The notes beneath the pieces were generated by a model. It saw nothing but the letters and a program-made list of their open reading frames with translations, searched no databases and had not been told where the DNA came from. 64,000 nucleotides of DNA from Prorocentrum cordatum (lineage: Eukaryota > Sar > Dinophyceae > Prorocentrales > Prorocentraceae): the NCBI GenBank assembly GCA_963575745.1, contig CAUYUJ010020516.1:269598-333597 (forward strand), given 5' to 3'. Position 1 is the stretch's first letter, and each line of letters opens with the position of its first letter. The translations under genes were made by a program, and so were the position numbers. Shown piece by piece: positions 49,682-61,439 of this stretch.

Positions 49682-50454
49682 GACCCTTCTCACAAACCAC
49701 AAGGAGCCCAGGACGCTCCCGACAAGCGCAGCCTGTGCCGGGATGCGTGAGGAGCGCCAGGGGAAAGCCCGCGGCAGAGCCCCAGGGGAGCGGCGGCCGT
49801 CCTCCGGGGGCCAGCGCGGGCCTCGTCCCCACGCCTTCGGCGGCGTGTGTGAGCACGGTGTCTGCCACTGGGCCTCGCACGGATGATACCACAAGCGCAC
49901 GAGCACGGAATCGCTCAAGCGGCCGCGGCAGGCAAGGATGCGGCCAAAGCTGTGGTGCCCTGGGCTCCACAAGACGTGTCGCGCAAGAGCGTGCGTGCTG
50001 CCCTGGAGGGCCTCGCTGTCCTCTGGAAACTGGATGCTCCTCATCACATCCATCTCTCAGATATGTAGCCGACGAGCGAGCTCGACCAGGGAAGCGAGCA
50101 CCCGTTCTGCCCAGAGTGGGGACAAAACCAGTGACCACATGCACCCGCCAGTGACTGTCGGAATAGATGACTGCAAAACATGGATGCAGGTACCAATCGG
50201 GCCGGGATTACTCCTGGTTGTCCTCTCCTTGGGTCATGGGGTCCTTGGTGCACCGCGTTCAGCTGCTGCAGAACGTGGCACAACATCGCTTTTTCTCTCC
50301 TCCTCGTCCTCTTTCTCCTATTCTCCTTCCTCCGCCGCAAGGACGAGGACACGGACGATGACAACGACGGGAGGTAGGACGAGGAGGAGAATATGGCGGA
50401 TGCTGAGGATCGGGGCGAGGAGGACAAAAAAAGACAGGGAAAAGAGCGGGCGAG
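49682..50454. other. no gene recognised
   Basis: A 61-codon plus-strand frame at 49883-50068 has a moderately protein-like reading but no recognisable motif and weak codon bias. I do not call it. Confidence 0.4.
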
Positions 50455-50710
50455 GATGGAAAGGAATATGAAGACCAAGAAATTGATGATGCTGATTATA
50501 ACGAAGAAGACGATGATGGGGCTGATGGTGGTAACAATCAGACACACGGAATCCTTCATGGGGTACCTCGCGACGACGACGATGGATATGCTGATGATGA
50601 TGGTGGGGGTGAGTATGTTCATGTTGATGATGCTGGTGGTGATGCGGATGACGATGATGATGTTGATGAAGATGGTGGTCATGACGATGAAGGAAGTTGA
50701 GGAGGAGGAG
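50455..50710 (+). repeat. GATGAT-rich simple repeat
   Basis: GATGATG(C/G)TGATG-type units with many interruptions, followed by a short GGAGGAG run to about 50730. Confidence 0.8.
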
Positions 50711-51017
50711 GAGGAGGGGGAGGAGACCCAGGAAGGGTGAGGAGGCGGATGGGAGGGAACAGGAGGCGGGGAGGAGGAGCACGGATGGGGGACGACGAGG
50801 AGAAAGCAACCTGAGCCGCTGCTTTCCGTGGTGCGACGAGTCGCCGCCGTTTCCGCCACTCCGCATGCACAGCCCGCGCCGATGCTATTCGGCCGGCGCG
50901 GCCGCCGGGCACGGGCATTACGTGGCGCGGCTCTGTACAACGTGCCTCATCGGGCCCCTACCCCCCCCGTCCTCCACACCCCTCTGGAGCAGGGACCGAC
51001 CGTTCCGGTATTTGAAT

Positions 51018-51185
51018 TGGCCTACCACGAAACTCTCTTAGAACCCGCAAATGTTCTATGACCAAAACAATGTCTTCAGAACACAAGCCCGATGTGCTAG
51101 AACAAAACAGTATCAGCCACAAGTGTTCTAAGAACATTCTTTGTGAGGCCTATGCGCAAGCTGGGACGCTTCGCCACTGCTTGAC
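51018..51185. mobile_element. family H TIR element, copy 3
   Basis: TTGGCCTACCACGAAACTCT at left and ATTCTTTGTGAGGCCTATGC at right. The interior GACCAAAACAATG and right flank GGGACGCTTCGCCACTGCTT match copy 1. The left flank GAGCAGGGACCGACCGTTCC is also shared, so H may start earlier. Confidence 0.75.
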
Positions 51186-53164
51186 CTTCCCTTGGATTCC
51201 AACGTGGGTATGTTACTATAGACAAGGGTATGCCACAAACGTTGAAACACATATTCTGCCTATCTGTGCATATGCGGTCTGGCAAAACGGGGCGGCATCA
51301 ACGCGTCGCCAGAGACCATCGTGGACCAGAACTGTTGGCCTAGAAGAACGCCGCGCACGGCGACCCAAATCATGAAGTCTTGCAACCAATCGCTATGTTT
51401 TGGAAGGTTGCACGGATACACAAAACACCGTTCAGCTAAGCGTTAGCTGGCTCCCGCCTCATCCACATGCCCCATCCCCCGCATCATCCCAATATCCCGT
51501 CGCTTCGGCCCCACCCTGATCAGGCCCGTCCGACTACCCCCAATCCTCATCATGCCCCTCATCCACATTGTGCCCCTCCCCATATGCCAATTAATATCGT
51601 TCCTCGTCGCCCTCTTCCGCTGGATGAGTTCCAACAACGTCCGCGCGCTTGCACCCCTCCCATTCTCTACGCCCTAATGCAGATGATCCCCCTCCTTGTG
51701 CCCCCCCCGCCTCCCTCGTCCTCGCGACGCTGACACCGATGACGCAATTCCTCCTGGGCCCGTTTCCTCCCTTCTCGTCCTGTCCCTTTCATCCCCGGCC
51801 AGTTCGCCGCACCTCCTACCGAACTCTTTCCCTCCCAGAGCCCACCATCCCCACCCCCCCGCGCCTTTGCACTCCCAGAGCACGGCCCCTTCCTGGACCA
51901 GCCCGGAAATCCGTGGAAACTCCCACCCAATGACCAATCCAGCGAGCGGCGCGCAACATATGCACAGTTGGAGACACGTGCTGTGTATTTCGATCGCGGA
52001 CGACGCCCCCCCTGGAACAGCCGAAAGAGAAACGTGAAAGTTCCCGCCCAATCAACACCACCCGCGAGTACACAGATGGGAACAAGATCTGTGTACACAA
52101 ATCACACCACGATCTGTGTAAACAGTGGACCCACGCACGATAATACACAGCTGAAGACACCAACTGTGTACACAGACCACGCCTCGATCTGTGCACTCCG
52201 AAAAGGTAAACGCTCGCCACCTCGAAGGCACCCCGACTTTGCCAACCCAGAACCGACGTCGATATGCCCAGCTAGGGGGAATGCAATGACACACTTCCCC
52301 GGCCCATGGCGTCCCCGATGGGGGCTGTAAGTGCGCGTTTCCCTGGCCGCGGCGAAATGCGGCGCCAAAGCGGCCCCCAACGGCCCGATGACGGCTCAAG
52401 TAAGCCCCGGAGGACCCCCAAAAAGGCCGCGCAGCCATCCGATTGTACGAAAGGTGTCGCATGTCATGGACTTCTTCACAGTCAAAACTACACGCGTCGC
52501 CATAAAGACCACTGCGCTAACAAGAAGGCGGGCTTTGCAGCAGGCACCTGCGCATCCACATGTTAGCGATGCGAGTGTGTTCGGCGGCCGTGCCCCCCGC
52601 GTCTGGAGTGCGCCCCGAACGCTCGCATTGGCAATCCCCTCTGTTTGGCTGCGCCTCTGTGCTCGGATATCGAAAGGGCGGTATACCGCTGATACGGACA
52701 CGCGGCACCAGGGACTTCACTCCCCTTCTTCAAACAAGGAGGGAAGACGAGGTAGGACGACGGACGGTGGAGCAGGGAAGCAACGCGGATGGAGGAATAA
52801 TTGGGGAGGTGGAAACGGGGCGCTCCCCCTCCCGAGCCGCGGACGCTTTCGACAGCATCCAGGGGGGAAAAAAGGAGGGGGGCGGGGCAATGGCGAGGAC
52901 GACGACGGGAAGCAAACTGTCCTCGGTCCGCATATAGCCATATGCTTGCGATTCGGGTGCGCGCGCTTTCTTCGGGGCACTTCAAGCCCACCCATGCTGA
53001 ATTCACTAATTCCTCCAAGCTGTGTAAACAGTCTGTCCTCTGTACCTCCTCCTATACAAGTGCCTCGCAACAGAGGGGCCGTGGATTCCAAACCCTCCCC
53101 TCCCGCCTGGAAAAGGCGGGAGCCCTGCGCGTGCACACAGATGAGCTGTGCAGGCCTCCGCCCG
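51186..53164. other. no gene; pyrimidine-rich and tandem patches
   Basis: 51460-51880 is C-rich on this strand. 52068-52200 repeats ATCTGTGTACACA-type units about four times. No conserved coding motif is recognised. Confidence 0.5.
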
Positions 53165-53352
53165 AGGAGTGCATATATACATATATATATATGGATGTAT
53201 GTATGTACGTAAATGTACACGTATACGTATACATATATGTATATACATATATGTATATAAAAATAGGTATACATATATGTATATGAATATATGTATATTT
53301 ATATATATATGTAGTTGAAACATCATACATATATATGTATATATATATTAAA
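53165..53352. repeat. TATA/TACA/ATGT microsatellite
   Basis: ATATATGTATA- and GTATACGTATACAT-type units followed by a run of about 17 C at 53360-53377. Confidence 0.9.
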
Positions 53353-53398
53353 TATGCGCACCCCCCCCCCCCCCCAGCACGCATTGATGTTGCATCGG

Positions 53399-54890
53399 TC
53401 GTTGAGGCGTTGCAGAAGGAACCTTATTGCAGTGGCTTCCAATCGAAATCCTCTCGTAAAAAAAAGGCTCCCAATATGAATCCGTTTGCGTTCATTTGCT
53501 ACAGGAACCCGATTGAAACGGGTTTCCTTGGAATCCTTTTGTGAACGCTCTCAATAGGACTCCGGTTGCAGAGACTTCCAATCGGATTCCTTCTGTCGAA
53601 GCTTTCAATAGGAATCATTTTTGCATTTGCTCCCTATAAGAACCCGATTGTAACGGGTGTCATTGGGATCCTTTTCTTTTTTGTTTCTTCTTCTTCCTTT
53701 TTTTATAAAAAAAACTGCCAATAGGACTCCTACTGCAGAGGCTTCCAATCGGAATCCGATCGTAGAGGCTCTCACTAAGAAGCCGTTTGTATTAGTTTCC
53801 CACAGGAACACGATAGTAACGGGTTTCATTGGAATCATATTGTAAACGCTCTCAATCGGAATCGTATAGCAGAGGCTTCCAATCGGAATCCCCTTGTAGA
53901 GGCTCTCAATCGGAATCCTTTGTGTATGAATTTTCGATGGGAACCCGGTTGGAACGGGTTGCACTGTAATCGTTTTGTCAACGCCCTCCATAGGAATCCT
54001 ACCGCAGAGGCTTCCAATCGGAATCCTCTTGTAGAGGCCCTCAATAGGAATCCGGTTGTATTAGCTTTTAATGGGAACCCGACTGTAACGGGTTTCGTTG
54101 GAATCCTTTTGTAAACGCTCCCAATGGGAACCCTATTGCAGAAGCTTCCAGTCTGAATCCCCCTGCACAGGCTCTCGATCGGAATTCTTGTGTATTAGTT
54201 TCCAATGAGAGCCCGATTGTAACGGGCTTCGTTGGAATCCGTTTGTAAACGCTGTCAATATGAATCATATTGCAAAGGCGTGCAATCGGATTCCTCCTGT
54301 AAAGGCTCTCACTAGGAATCCTTATGTATGAATTTCCAACAGGAACACGATGGTAACGGGCTTCATTGAAATATTGTTGTAAACGCCCTCAATAGGAATC
54401 CGATCGAAGAGGCCCCCAATCGGAATCATATAGTAGAGGTTCCCAATCAGAACCCTTGTGTATTAGTTTCCAATAGGAAACCCGATTGTCACGGGTGTCA
54501 TTGCAATCTCTCTCTTTTTTTTTTTGAAAGCGCTCCCACTAGAAATCCTATTGCAGAGGGTTCCAATCGGATTCCTCGCGTAAAAGGCTCTCAAAAAGGA
54601 ATCCGTGTGTATGAATGCCCCACAAGAACACGATGGTAACGGGTTGCAGTGGAGTCCTTTTGTAAACGCCCTCAACAAGAATTCTACCGCAGAGGCTTCA
54701 ATTCGGAATCCTCTTGTAGAGGCCCTCAATGGGAATGTGTTGGAATAGATTTCCATAGGAATGCGAGTGTAACGGGTTTCATTGGGATCCTTTTTGCAAA
54801 CGCTCCCAATAGGAATCCAATCGCAGAGGTTTCCGATCGGAATCCCGTTGTAGAGGCTTTCAATAATAATTATTTTGCATTAGTTCGTTA
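53399..54890 (+). repeat. higher-order satellite: five ~27-bp monomers per 134-bp unit
   Basis: All monomers begin GGAA(T/C)CC. In the unit at 53993-54126 they start at 53993, 54020, 54047, 54074 and 54100, so four are 27 bp and the fifth step is 26 bp. The five types are distinct: ...GCAGAGGCTTCCAATC, ...GTAGAGGCTCTCAATA, ...GTATTAGTTTCCAATG, ...GTAACGGGTTTCATT and ...GTAAACGCTCTCAATA. Anchor AACGC recurs at 53845, 53980, 54114, 54248, 54382, 54529, 54665 and 54799. About ten units. It is markedly less GC-rich than the window. Confidence 0.95.
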
Positions 54891-54959
54891 TGAATCAATG
54901 GGGCGGGAAACCTTGTGATTTCATTTGGATTTTCATGATTTCTGAAATGAAAATCGCAA

Positions 54960-55130
54960 AAACCATCCCACCTGCCCTCCTCCCTGACCTCCCCCCCCTT
55001 CCTCATCCTTCTCCTCCACTTCCTAATCCTCCCCCTTTTCCACCTCCACCTCCACCTCCTCCCCTTCCTCCTCCTCATCCTCCTCCTCCTCCTCCGCCCA
55101 CTCGTCCTCCGGAGCCCAAGAGGCGCCCCA
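54960..55130 (+). repeat. CCTCCTCC pyrimidine tract
   Basis: C/T-rich with CCTCCACCTCC and CCTCCTCATCC units, directly right of the satellite. Confidence 0.8.
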
Positions 55131-55149
55131 ACCAAATCAGTGCCTCAGC

Positions 55150-55600
55150 TTCCCAGGGCCCGGAGATGTCAACCATATCTGTGAAAATGCACGGTTTGCG
55201 AAGAAAGGGAGTGCCAAACCCTGCGATTCCACATGAATTAGAATTCGGAGCCCTGGGGGGCTGCGGCGTGCGTTTTCGTCCGGAGGCGCCAGAAACCAAG
55301 AATCCGAAACATCTACATGAAATCGTATGGTTCCCGCGATTCCCATCTCAAAAATCTCCAACATCTCTGTGGAAACATATGGTTTCCGAAGCATGGGGGG
55401 CGCAAACCCTTATGCTTCCACAGCGATTCTTGAAATTCGGAGCCCTGGGGGGCTGCAGCGTGGATTTTCACTCGGATGTGCCGAAGACCAACAAGTTCGA
55501 CCATTTGTGTGAAATCATATGGTTTCCACGATTACCACCCCAAACATCTCCAAAATCTGTATGAAAACATAGGGTTTGGTGGTCCATCGTGTGTGCAGAA
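55150..55600 (+). repeat. about 195-bp tandem repeat
   Basis: TTCGGAGCCCTGGGGGGCTGC at 55242 and 55437; ATCTCTGTGGAAACATATGG and ATCTGTATGAAAACATAGGG are sub-repeats. Roughly two and a half units. Confidence 0.8.
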
Positions 55601-56251
55601 TGGTCGCCGCAAGCTCTGGGTTCCTTTTTCGGGGGAAGGCGCCGCGTGCATCGTCTACAATGCGCTGCCGTTCTGCGTTGGCCAACCCAGCGGCCAGAGC
55701 GCGCGCGTGCGACGCCACCGCTGACGCCAGGGAGAGTAAGTAAACAAGGAAGAGGAGGGAAGGGAAGGGGAGTGCAGCAAGGAAGGGGAGGAAAAGGAAA
55801 GGGAATGTAGGAAGAAGGGGAAAGGAAAGGAAAAGGAGTGTACAACAACGCCAACAGGAAAGAAGGCCAGGAATGCGTGCTGGGGGGCTGTCCATACATA
55901 TATATATATATAATGTGGAGGGTCGCACACTCGCTCACACTGCGCGAGGCGATGGTTGGTGTCATGGTCATGTCCCTGTCCCCGAAAAGGGTGTCTGACC
56001 GCCCCCACCTCCTGGGGAACCTGTTGACATTCTGTTTCGAGACGTGGTGGAGGTGGTAGCTTCCCCCGCCCCAGGTTAAGGACAAGCTCATGGCGTGGAC
56101 CCCCGAGGGCTGTCGGAGAATGGAGCTCCGAGGTGCGGGCACGGTCACGCTTTTGGCCCCAACTCCCTCAGAAGGGGGAACGCTGAGGGAGGCCAGCTCA
56201 GGGGGGGACCATCGAACTGGAATCGGCGATACATCGCCGATAGACCGGCGG
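55601..56251. other. no gene; A/G-rich patch
   Basis: AAGGGAAGGGGA-type purine stretch at 55735-55845 and a (TA)n patch at 55898-55912. No coding evidence is seen. Confidence 0.45.
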
Positions 56252-56432
56252 TACAGTCCGGGCGTTGACCTAAGGAACCCTAAATAAGGAACGAGGCCCC
56301 CTTTTCCCATAGGTTAAACTTCGCTTTCCCATGGGAAGGCTCAGGAAAACAAAAAGGCAAAATGCAGAACAATCAAGGAACACCGAGCCCCTCCCCAACG
56401 AAAAAGGTTCCTTCTTCAGGGCCCCGGCTGTA
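56252..56432 (+). mobile_element. family G TIR element, copy 3
   Basis: TACAGTCCGGGCGTTGACCT at left and GGGCCCCGGCTGTA at right. AGGAACCCTAAATAAGGAAC and CCGAGCCCCTCCCCAACGAA are inside. Same orientation as 14344-14523. Confidence 0.88.
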
Positions 56433-56579
56433 GGCCCCGGATAGCAAACCCGCGCGTTCCTGACTGGGTTGGGCTCTCGGGCCCCGATCGGCGACGAATG
56501 GGGGGTCGACGCCTCCGCCCCGTCTCCTCCGCCTCCGTGCGCGCTGCCCCTGCGCCTCCGCAGCGTCTGCCCCTGCTCC

Positions 56580-56880
56580 TCCTCCCTCTCCGCACGCGCT
56601 GCCCCGCAGCTACCGCCGCCCCTCCTCCTTCAGGGGCCGCCCTCGGGCCGGGCTAGCACGAGGACAAATCCGCTCCAGAAGAGTTCCGGAACGCTCCAAA
56701 AGCGCGCTGCCCATGCCTCTCTGTAGCGATGCCCCTGATCCTCCTCCATCTCCGCACGCGCTGCCCCGCAATTACCGCCGTCCCTCCTCCTGCAGGGGCC
56801 GTCCTCGGGCGGGGCTGGGACGAGGATATAAATCCGCTCCGGAAGAGCTCCGGAACGCTCCCAGAGCGTCTGGAATGCCC
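56580..56880 (+). repeat. about 161-bp tandem duplication
   Basis: CTCCGCACGCGCTGCCCCGC at 56588 and 56750; AATCCGCTCCAGAAGAGTTCC and AATCCGCTCCGGAAGAGCTCC follow. A related GCTCCGGAGGAGCTCCGGAACG block lies at 6078. Confidence 0.85.
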
Positions 56881-57029
56881 TGAGAAGGCCGTGGCGCCCG
56901 AGGCATCCTCAAGCGTGGCCAGGTCGCAGAGGCTCTCGATTCTTGTCCACTCTCTCCCACCTCCCTGCCCCCTCCTCTCCCTTTCGCTCTTCTCTTCGGG
57001 CCTGACAGGTGCTGAAAAGTGCCCCTGAC

Positions 57030-57290
57030 CCCAGTACCCTCACGGCCTCCCGAGCAGGGCCCCAGGGTTCTCAAACTTGAGGTGACACGAGGGGGGCACC
57101 TTGGGTCAGGGACACATCTGACGACTCCCGACTTGCCAAATATCCCGTCTACCCACACACACACCAGTTCCCTCACGGCCTCCAGAGCAGGGCCCCAGGG
57201 CTTCAAACTTGAAGTGGCACGAGGGGGACACCTTGGGTCAGGGACACATCTGACGACTCCCGACCTGCCTAAGATCCCGTCTACCCACAA

Positions 57291-57326
<36 letters not shown>

Positions 57327-57660
57327 ACGCACACGCACACGCACACGCACGCGAACGCGCACACGCACACGCACACGCACACGCACACGCACACGCACAC
57401 GCACGCGCACGCACACGCACACGCACACGCACACGCACACGCACACGCACACGCACACGCACACGCACACGCACACGCACACGCACACGCACACGCACAC
57501 ACACACACACCCACACACACACACCAGTTCCCTCACGGCCTCCAGAGCAGGGCCTCAAGGCTTCAAACTTGCAGTGGTCCGAGGAGGACAATATGTTTCA
57601 AGAACACTTTTGACAACTCCCGACTTGCCTACTATCCCGTCGACCCACACACACACCAGT
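57030..57660 (+). repeat. 133-bp tandem repeat with (AC)n expansion
   Basis: CCCTCACGGCCTCC(C/A)GAGCAGG at about 57037, 57170 and 57530. Each unit ends CCCGTCTACCCACACACACAC. In the second unit this end has expanded to about 240 bp of (AC)n and (GCACAC)n (57283-57525). Confidence 0.93.
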
Positions 57661-59099
57661 TGGATGAAGCCGGCATGAAACAGGAGGGCCTGTGGAGAGG
57701 ATGCGGCCTCGGCTCGCGCTGGGGACACAGACATCTTCGGCGTCCAAACATGCAACAGTCCTGCACTTCGTTCTTCGTTCGATCTGGGCAAATACTACAT
57801 CCCCCCCACCCTGGGGACCAGGTCCTCTGGACCTCCTGGACGTCCCCGCCGGGCCTCTGCAGTGGCTGTCTGTGCGCAACCCGAAGCCTTACCAGATCTC
57901 GATCGCCGCCCTCGATGCTCATTTGGCAGCGACGGGCGGCGGCCACGGCGGGAGTCAGGCTGTGCCAGGCGCGCTCGTGGTCACTCCCAGGTGCCAGGCG
58001 CGCCAGGCGCTGATAGAGGGGCCGGACGCAGGCGCGCCCTCCCCTCGGCACCTCAGCCTCTTTTGACAGGCAGAGCGAGAGAAGGCAGGAGGAGAAACTC
58101 CACCCCCTCGAATCGAGTCGATCAGACTTGACTCCTCCTCGCCCTCCTCCCCTTGGAGGGGAGGAGCGGGAGGAGGGCAAGGAGGAGTGACGTCTGGTCG
58201 ACTTCATGCGGAGGGGGCAAAGCGTCGACGAGGCCCCGTGGCACCGTCAAGGCCCACGCGCGGCCGCAGACCAGAAAACACGGATGGCGCGCAAGGGTCT
58301 GCCGCGAGCGCGCGCTCGTCCTCCTGAAAGCAGCGCCTAGCACCTGAAAGCCCCGATGACTGTGACGGGGCTATGCTGCGGGCTGGTATCAGGAGGAGGG
58401 GGAGAACAGGACTGAGGAGGGCGAGGACGGGGAGGGGGAGGAGGGCGAGGAGGGGGACAGGGAAACAGGGAGGACAAGGGGGCAAAGAGGAGGAAGAGGA
58501 GGAGGATGGCAAGGAGGAGGAGGAGGAAACAAGGGGCACGGAGGAGGGCAAGGACGAGGACAAGTAGGGCAAGAATGACAAAACGTCAGGATCATGACGA
58601 TGATGATGATGGTGCAGATGACGATGATGTTTATGAGTCATACGATGATGAGGAGGGAGGAAAAGGACACATAAGATAACAGGGATGGGGGACGGGGAAA
58701 GCGGGAGGAAGAGGATGGGAAAGACAACTGGAACACGACGGGGGCGCATGGGGGGAAGAGCACGGAGGAACGCCAAGGAGCAGGACCAGACCAGACCAGG
58801 ACCAGACCAGACCAGACGACGTAACCAACAGATCTGTACCAATCCCACCAAACTTTCAAGGGCGTGAGTGATTTAGAAGGGTGCCTCGTACAACTCCCTT
58901 GCTTCCCCTCTGGCGAAGGGTCGACGTTTCCCCTGACCCCGTCCCCCCAAACCTGGGCAAGAGGGGGGCCGCGAACGGTTAGACTGTCCAAAATGGCCAC
59001 GGCGACAACGCCAACATCACTGATGCGACTAAGGTTTTGACCAAATTCGGGCCTCCTGGGGGGGCCTTCGTCGAAACATTTCCATCTTTTTGATCGATC
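57661..59099. other. no gene; purine-rich patch
   Basis: GGAGGGCGAGGACGGGGAGG-type patch at 58390-58570 and GACCAGACCAG repeats at 58785-58820. No domain is recognised on either strand. Confidence 0.45.
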
Positions 59100-59245
59100 T
59101 CATCCCCCACATGACCCCCAAAATCACGAGGGTGCCCCAAGACAGCCCTGAGTGGTACCCAGAACGCTCCAAAAAAGGCCCCAAGAGGCCTCCAATATGC
59201 CCCCCCCCCCCCAAAAAAACCCAAGAGCCCCCCCCCACCCTCGAA
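59100..59245 (+). repeat. CCCAAGAGGCC-type degenerate array
   Basis: ACCCCCAAAATCACGAGGGT, GCCCCAAGACAGCCC and GGCCCCAAGAGGCCTCC units, then C-runs of 10 or more. Confidence 0.65.
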
Positions 59246-60540
59246 CAAAAAACAGCACGCCCCAGGAACCTCGGCGGGAAGGCCACCACCATTGATGTTA
59301 CGGGTATGTCCGGCATGCCCTCCTCGGGCAATGTTTGAAACAAGTAATAACAAATGTCAGAGCATATTCTGTCGTTGCTATGTTTAAAAAGCATTACAAA
59401 ACACTGGTGTGTACTCCAAAATTACTTCGGACACAATAAGCAAAAACGATCCCTGCTGGAGTTGTTTTTTGTTGTTTCTCCAATTTCGTCCTGCATCTTT
59501 CGGTGCGCGTCAAATGCGCAGCGCCCTGCGCGCCAGACGGAATGGAACGCCTGTCCAATCCCGAGTAAAGTATGGCGGCATGTAACAAGAAACTCGATAC
59601 ACATTCACTGGGTCCGCGTTCGCGCGAGAGTGAACCGACCCTGCTGCGAACTCAACCGACTCCGCGCGGTTCGTCCCCACTGGGTTCACCTCGAGGACAG
59701 GCGACAGATGCAGCGAGTGTCCTGGGGGCGCGCGATGGGGGCCACCAGAAATCAACCAAACCGGACGCGTAGACGATCCAAGGGCAACCGCTGATCGCAA
59801 CGTGCGCAAATTGCATAGCGAGAACCGTCGCACATGCGAATCAAGGTCCGCGGGGGTTGGCGAATTACAAACAACTCGTCCTTGTATCGGCCGGTCGCTC
59901 GGACAATTTTCCGATCGACCGATCGACCGGCCACCCTCCCCCGCGCCCCCCTCGCCCCGCGACCCAATCTGCAAATGCCTGTCAATGAAAACGAGGGCGG
60001 GCGCGCGGGGAAGCCGGATGCGCCAGCGGATGAAAAAGATTAACCTTCTTCCGTCTGGAAGCTACGTGACGCGCGAAGCGCGCATCGCATGTTCGATGCG
60101 CGCGCGCGTTGAGAGCCAGCCCCCCAGCAGGATCGGGCGCGCGGGATGAAGCCGCGACGCTTCTACGGCGCGGAACGACGCGCGCTCAGCAAAATTGCGG
60201 CGCGCTGTTCAGCCCACGAGGGTACCGCGATAGCAATGCGCGTCGCGCGTTCGGCAACCCTGACGCAGTGCATCTGAGACGTCAGCGAGCCCACTGCATC
60301 GCGTGCAGCGGCGCGAATTCGGGCAAAGGGGGAGCGCGTTGCTGCGATTTCGTCGCGTTCTCGAAAAATGAATGGCCGTGGGACCCACATCAAGGCAGTG
60401 TTTTCTGGAAACTCGCGGGGGCATCTCCTGCGCGATTTGGAATCGTCGAGACTGGTCGCGCACTGCGCCCTGGGGTGTCCTAGTGTCTCACGAATGGCCG
60501 GCAAACATCTTCTGGGGCATTTTGGAATCTCAGAAATCGC
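59246..60540. other. no gene recognised
   Basis: Ordinary sequence with GCGCGCGC patches at 60060-60120. From about 60400 a degenerate unit (CTGGGGCATTTTGGAATC) starts that recurs at 62.2-62.6 kb. Confidence 0.45.
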
Positions 60541-60569
60541 CCCAAGGATATATCTACAGTATTCTGAAC

Positions 60570-60697
60570 TTTCGGAATACATACATATATATGTATAAAT
60601 ACATATATATATACACCTATGTATACACGAACATATATATATATATATATAGATATGTACTAGAACCATCGCGCGCGCTTCGCGCGCGCTCAAGTTC
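60570..60697. repeat. TATA microsatellite and GC hairpin
   Basis: ACATATATATGTATA units (60575-60655), then AGCGCGCGCGAAGCGCGCGC on the minus strand, a perfect 8-9-bp stem with a 3-base loop at 60670-60690. Confidence 0.8.
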
Positions 60698-60704
60698 TAG
60701 CTAC

Positions 60705-61325
60705 GATAATCGTCATCGTCATCATCGCCATCCTCGTCACCATCGTATCCGGCCTCATCGTCAGCGGCATCGTCATCATCACCATGACCATCACCATCAT
60801 CACAATCGTCACCATCACCACCATCAGCAGCAACATCGTCATCACCATCGTCATCATCGCCATCGTCGTCATCATCGTCAATATCGCAACCTGAATGATC
60901 AACATAATCATCCTCATCATCACTATCGTCATCCGTATCGTCGTGGTCGTCGTGATCGTTATCGTCCTCATCATCGTCATCATCTTCATCATCCGCCCAC
61001 TCCTGCATCACAAGCACCATAAACAGCATCGCCACCATTATTATCAGCATCGGCGTTATCATCCTGTCTATCACCAGCATCATCATAATGATCATCAACA
61101 TCACCATCCTCAACGGCATCACCGTCATCGTCATCATGATCGTCAGCATCACCACCATCAGCATCACCATCACCCACATCACGATCACCATCATCATCAT
61201 GATTCCCATTGTCAACATCATCATCATCATCGTCATCTTCTTCCTCCTCCTCATCATCATCATCACCATCGTCGTCGTCAACTTCATAATAGTCGTCATC
61301 ATCGTCATCATCTTCGTCACCGTCG
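60705..61325 (+). repeat. (ATC)n / (CATCGT)n array, about 620 bp
   Basis: ATC, CAT and CGT trinucleotide units with constant single-base variation. Poly-His, poly-Asp or Ile/Met-rich frames on the two strands are artefacts. Confidence 0.95.
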
Positions 61326-61439
61326 TCTCCGAAGCTCCCCCGCCGAACTCGGGAGCTGTCTGGGGGACTTGGGTTGCGCGCCTGAGGCCAGCATGCCTGG
61401 GTGATGGGCCAGTGTCCTGCTGGATGCCTGTTGGGATGT

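Noticed and set aside
49883-50068. A 61-codon plus-strand frame as a small gene
   Set aside because: The composition is plausible but there is no motif, homologue I recognise, or strong codon bias.
53399-54890. CRISPR-like array of 27-bp repeats
   Set aside because: Monomers are contiguous with no unique spacers, have a five-type higher-order order, and lie in eukaryotic-type DNA without cas genes.
57019-57678. Thr/His- and Cys/Val-repeat proteins at 57.0-57.7 kb
   Set aside because: Translations of (AC)n and (GCACAC)n on the two strands.
60670-60690. Rho-independent terminator-like GC hairpin
   Set aside because: The context is eukaryotic, no T-run follows in a useful orientation, and the stem is alternating GC.
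60690-61404. His-, Asp- and Met-rich frames at 60.7-61.4 kb
   Set aside because: They are the (ATC)n array read in different phases. No non-repetitive domain is attached.
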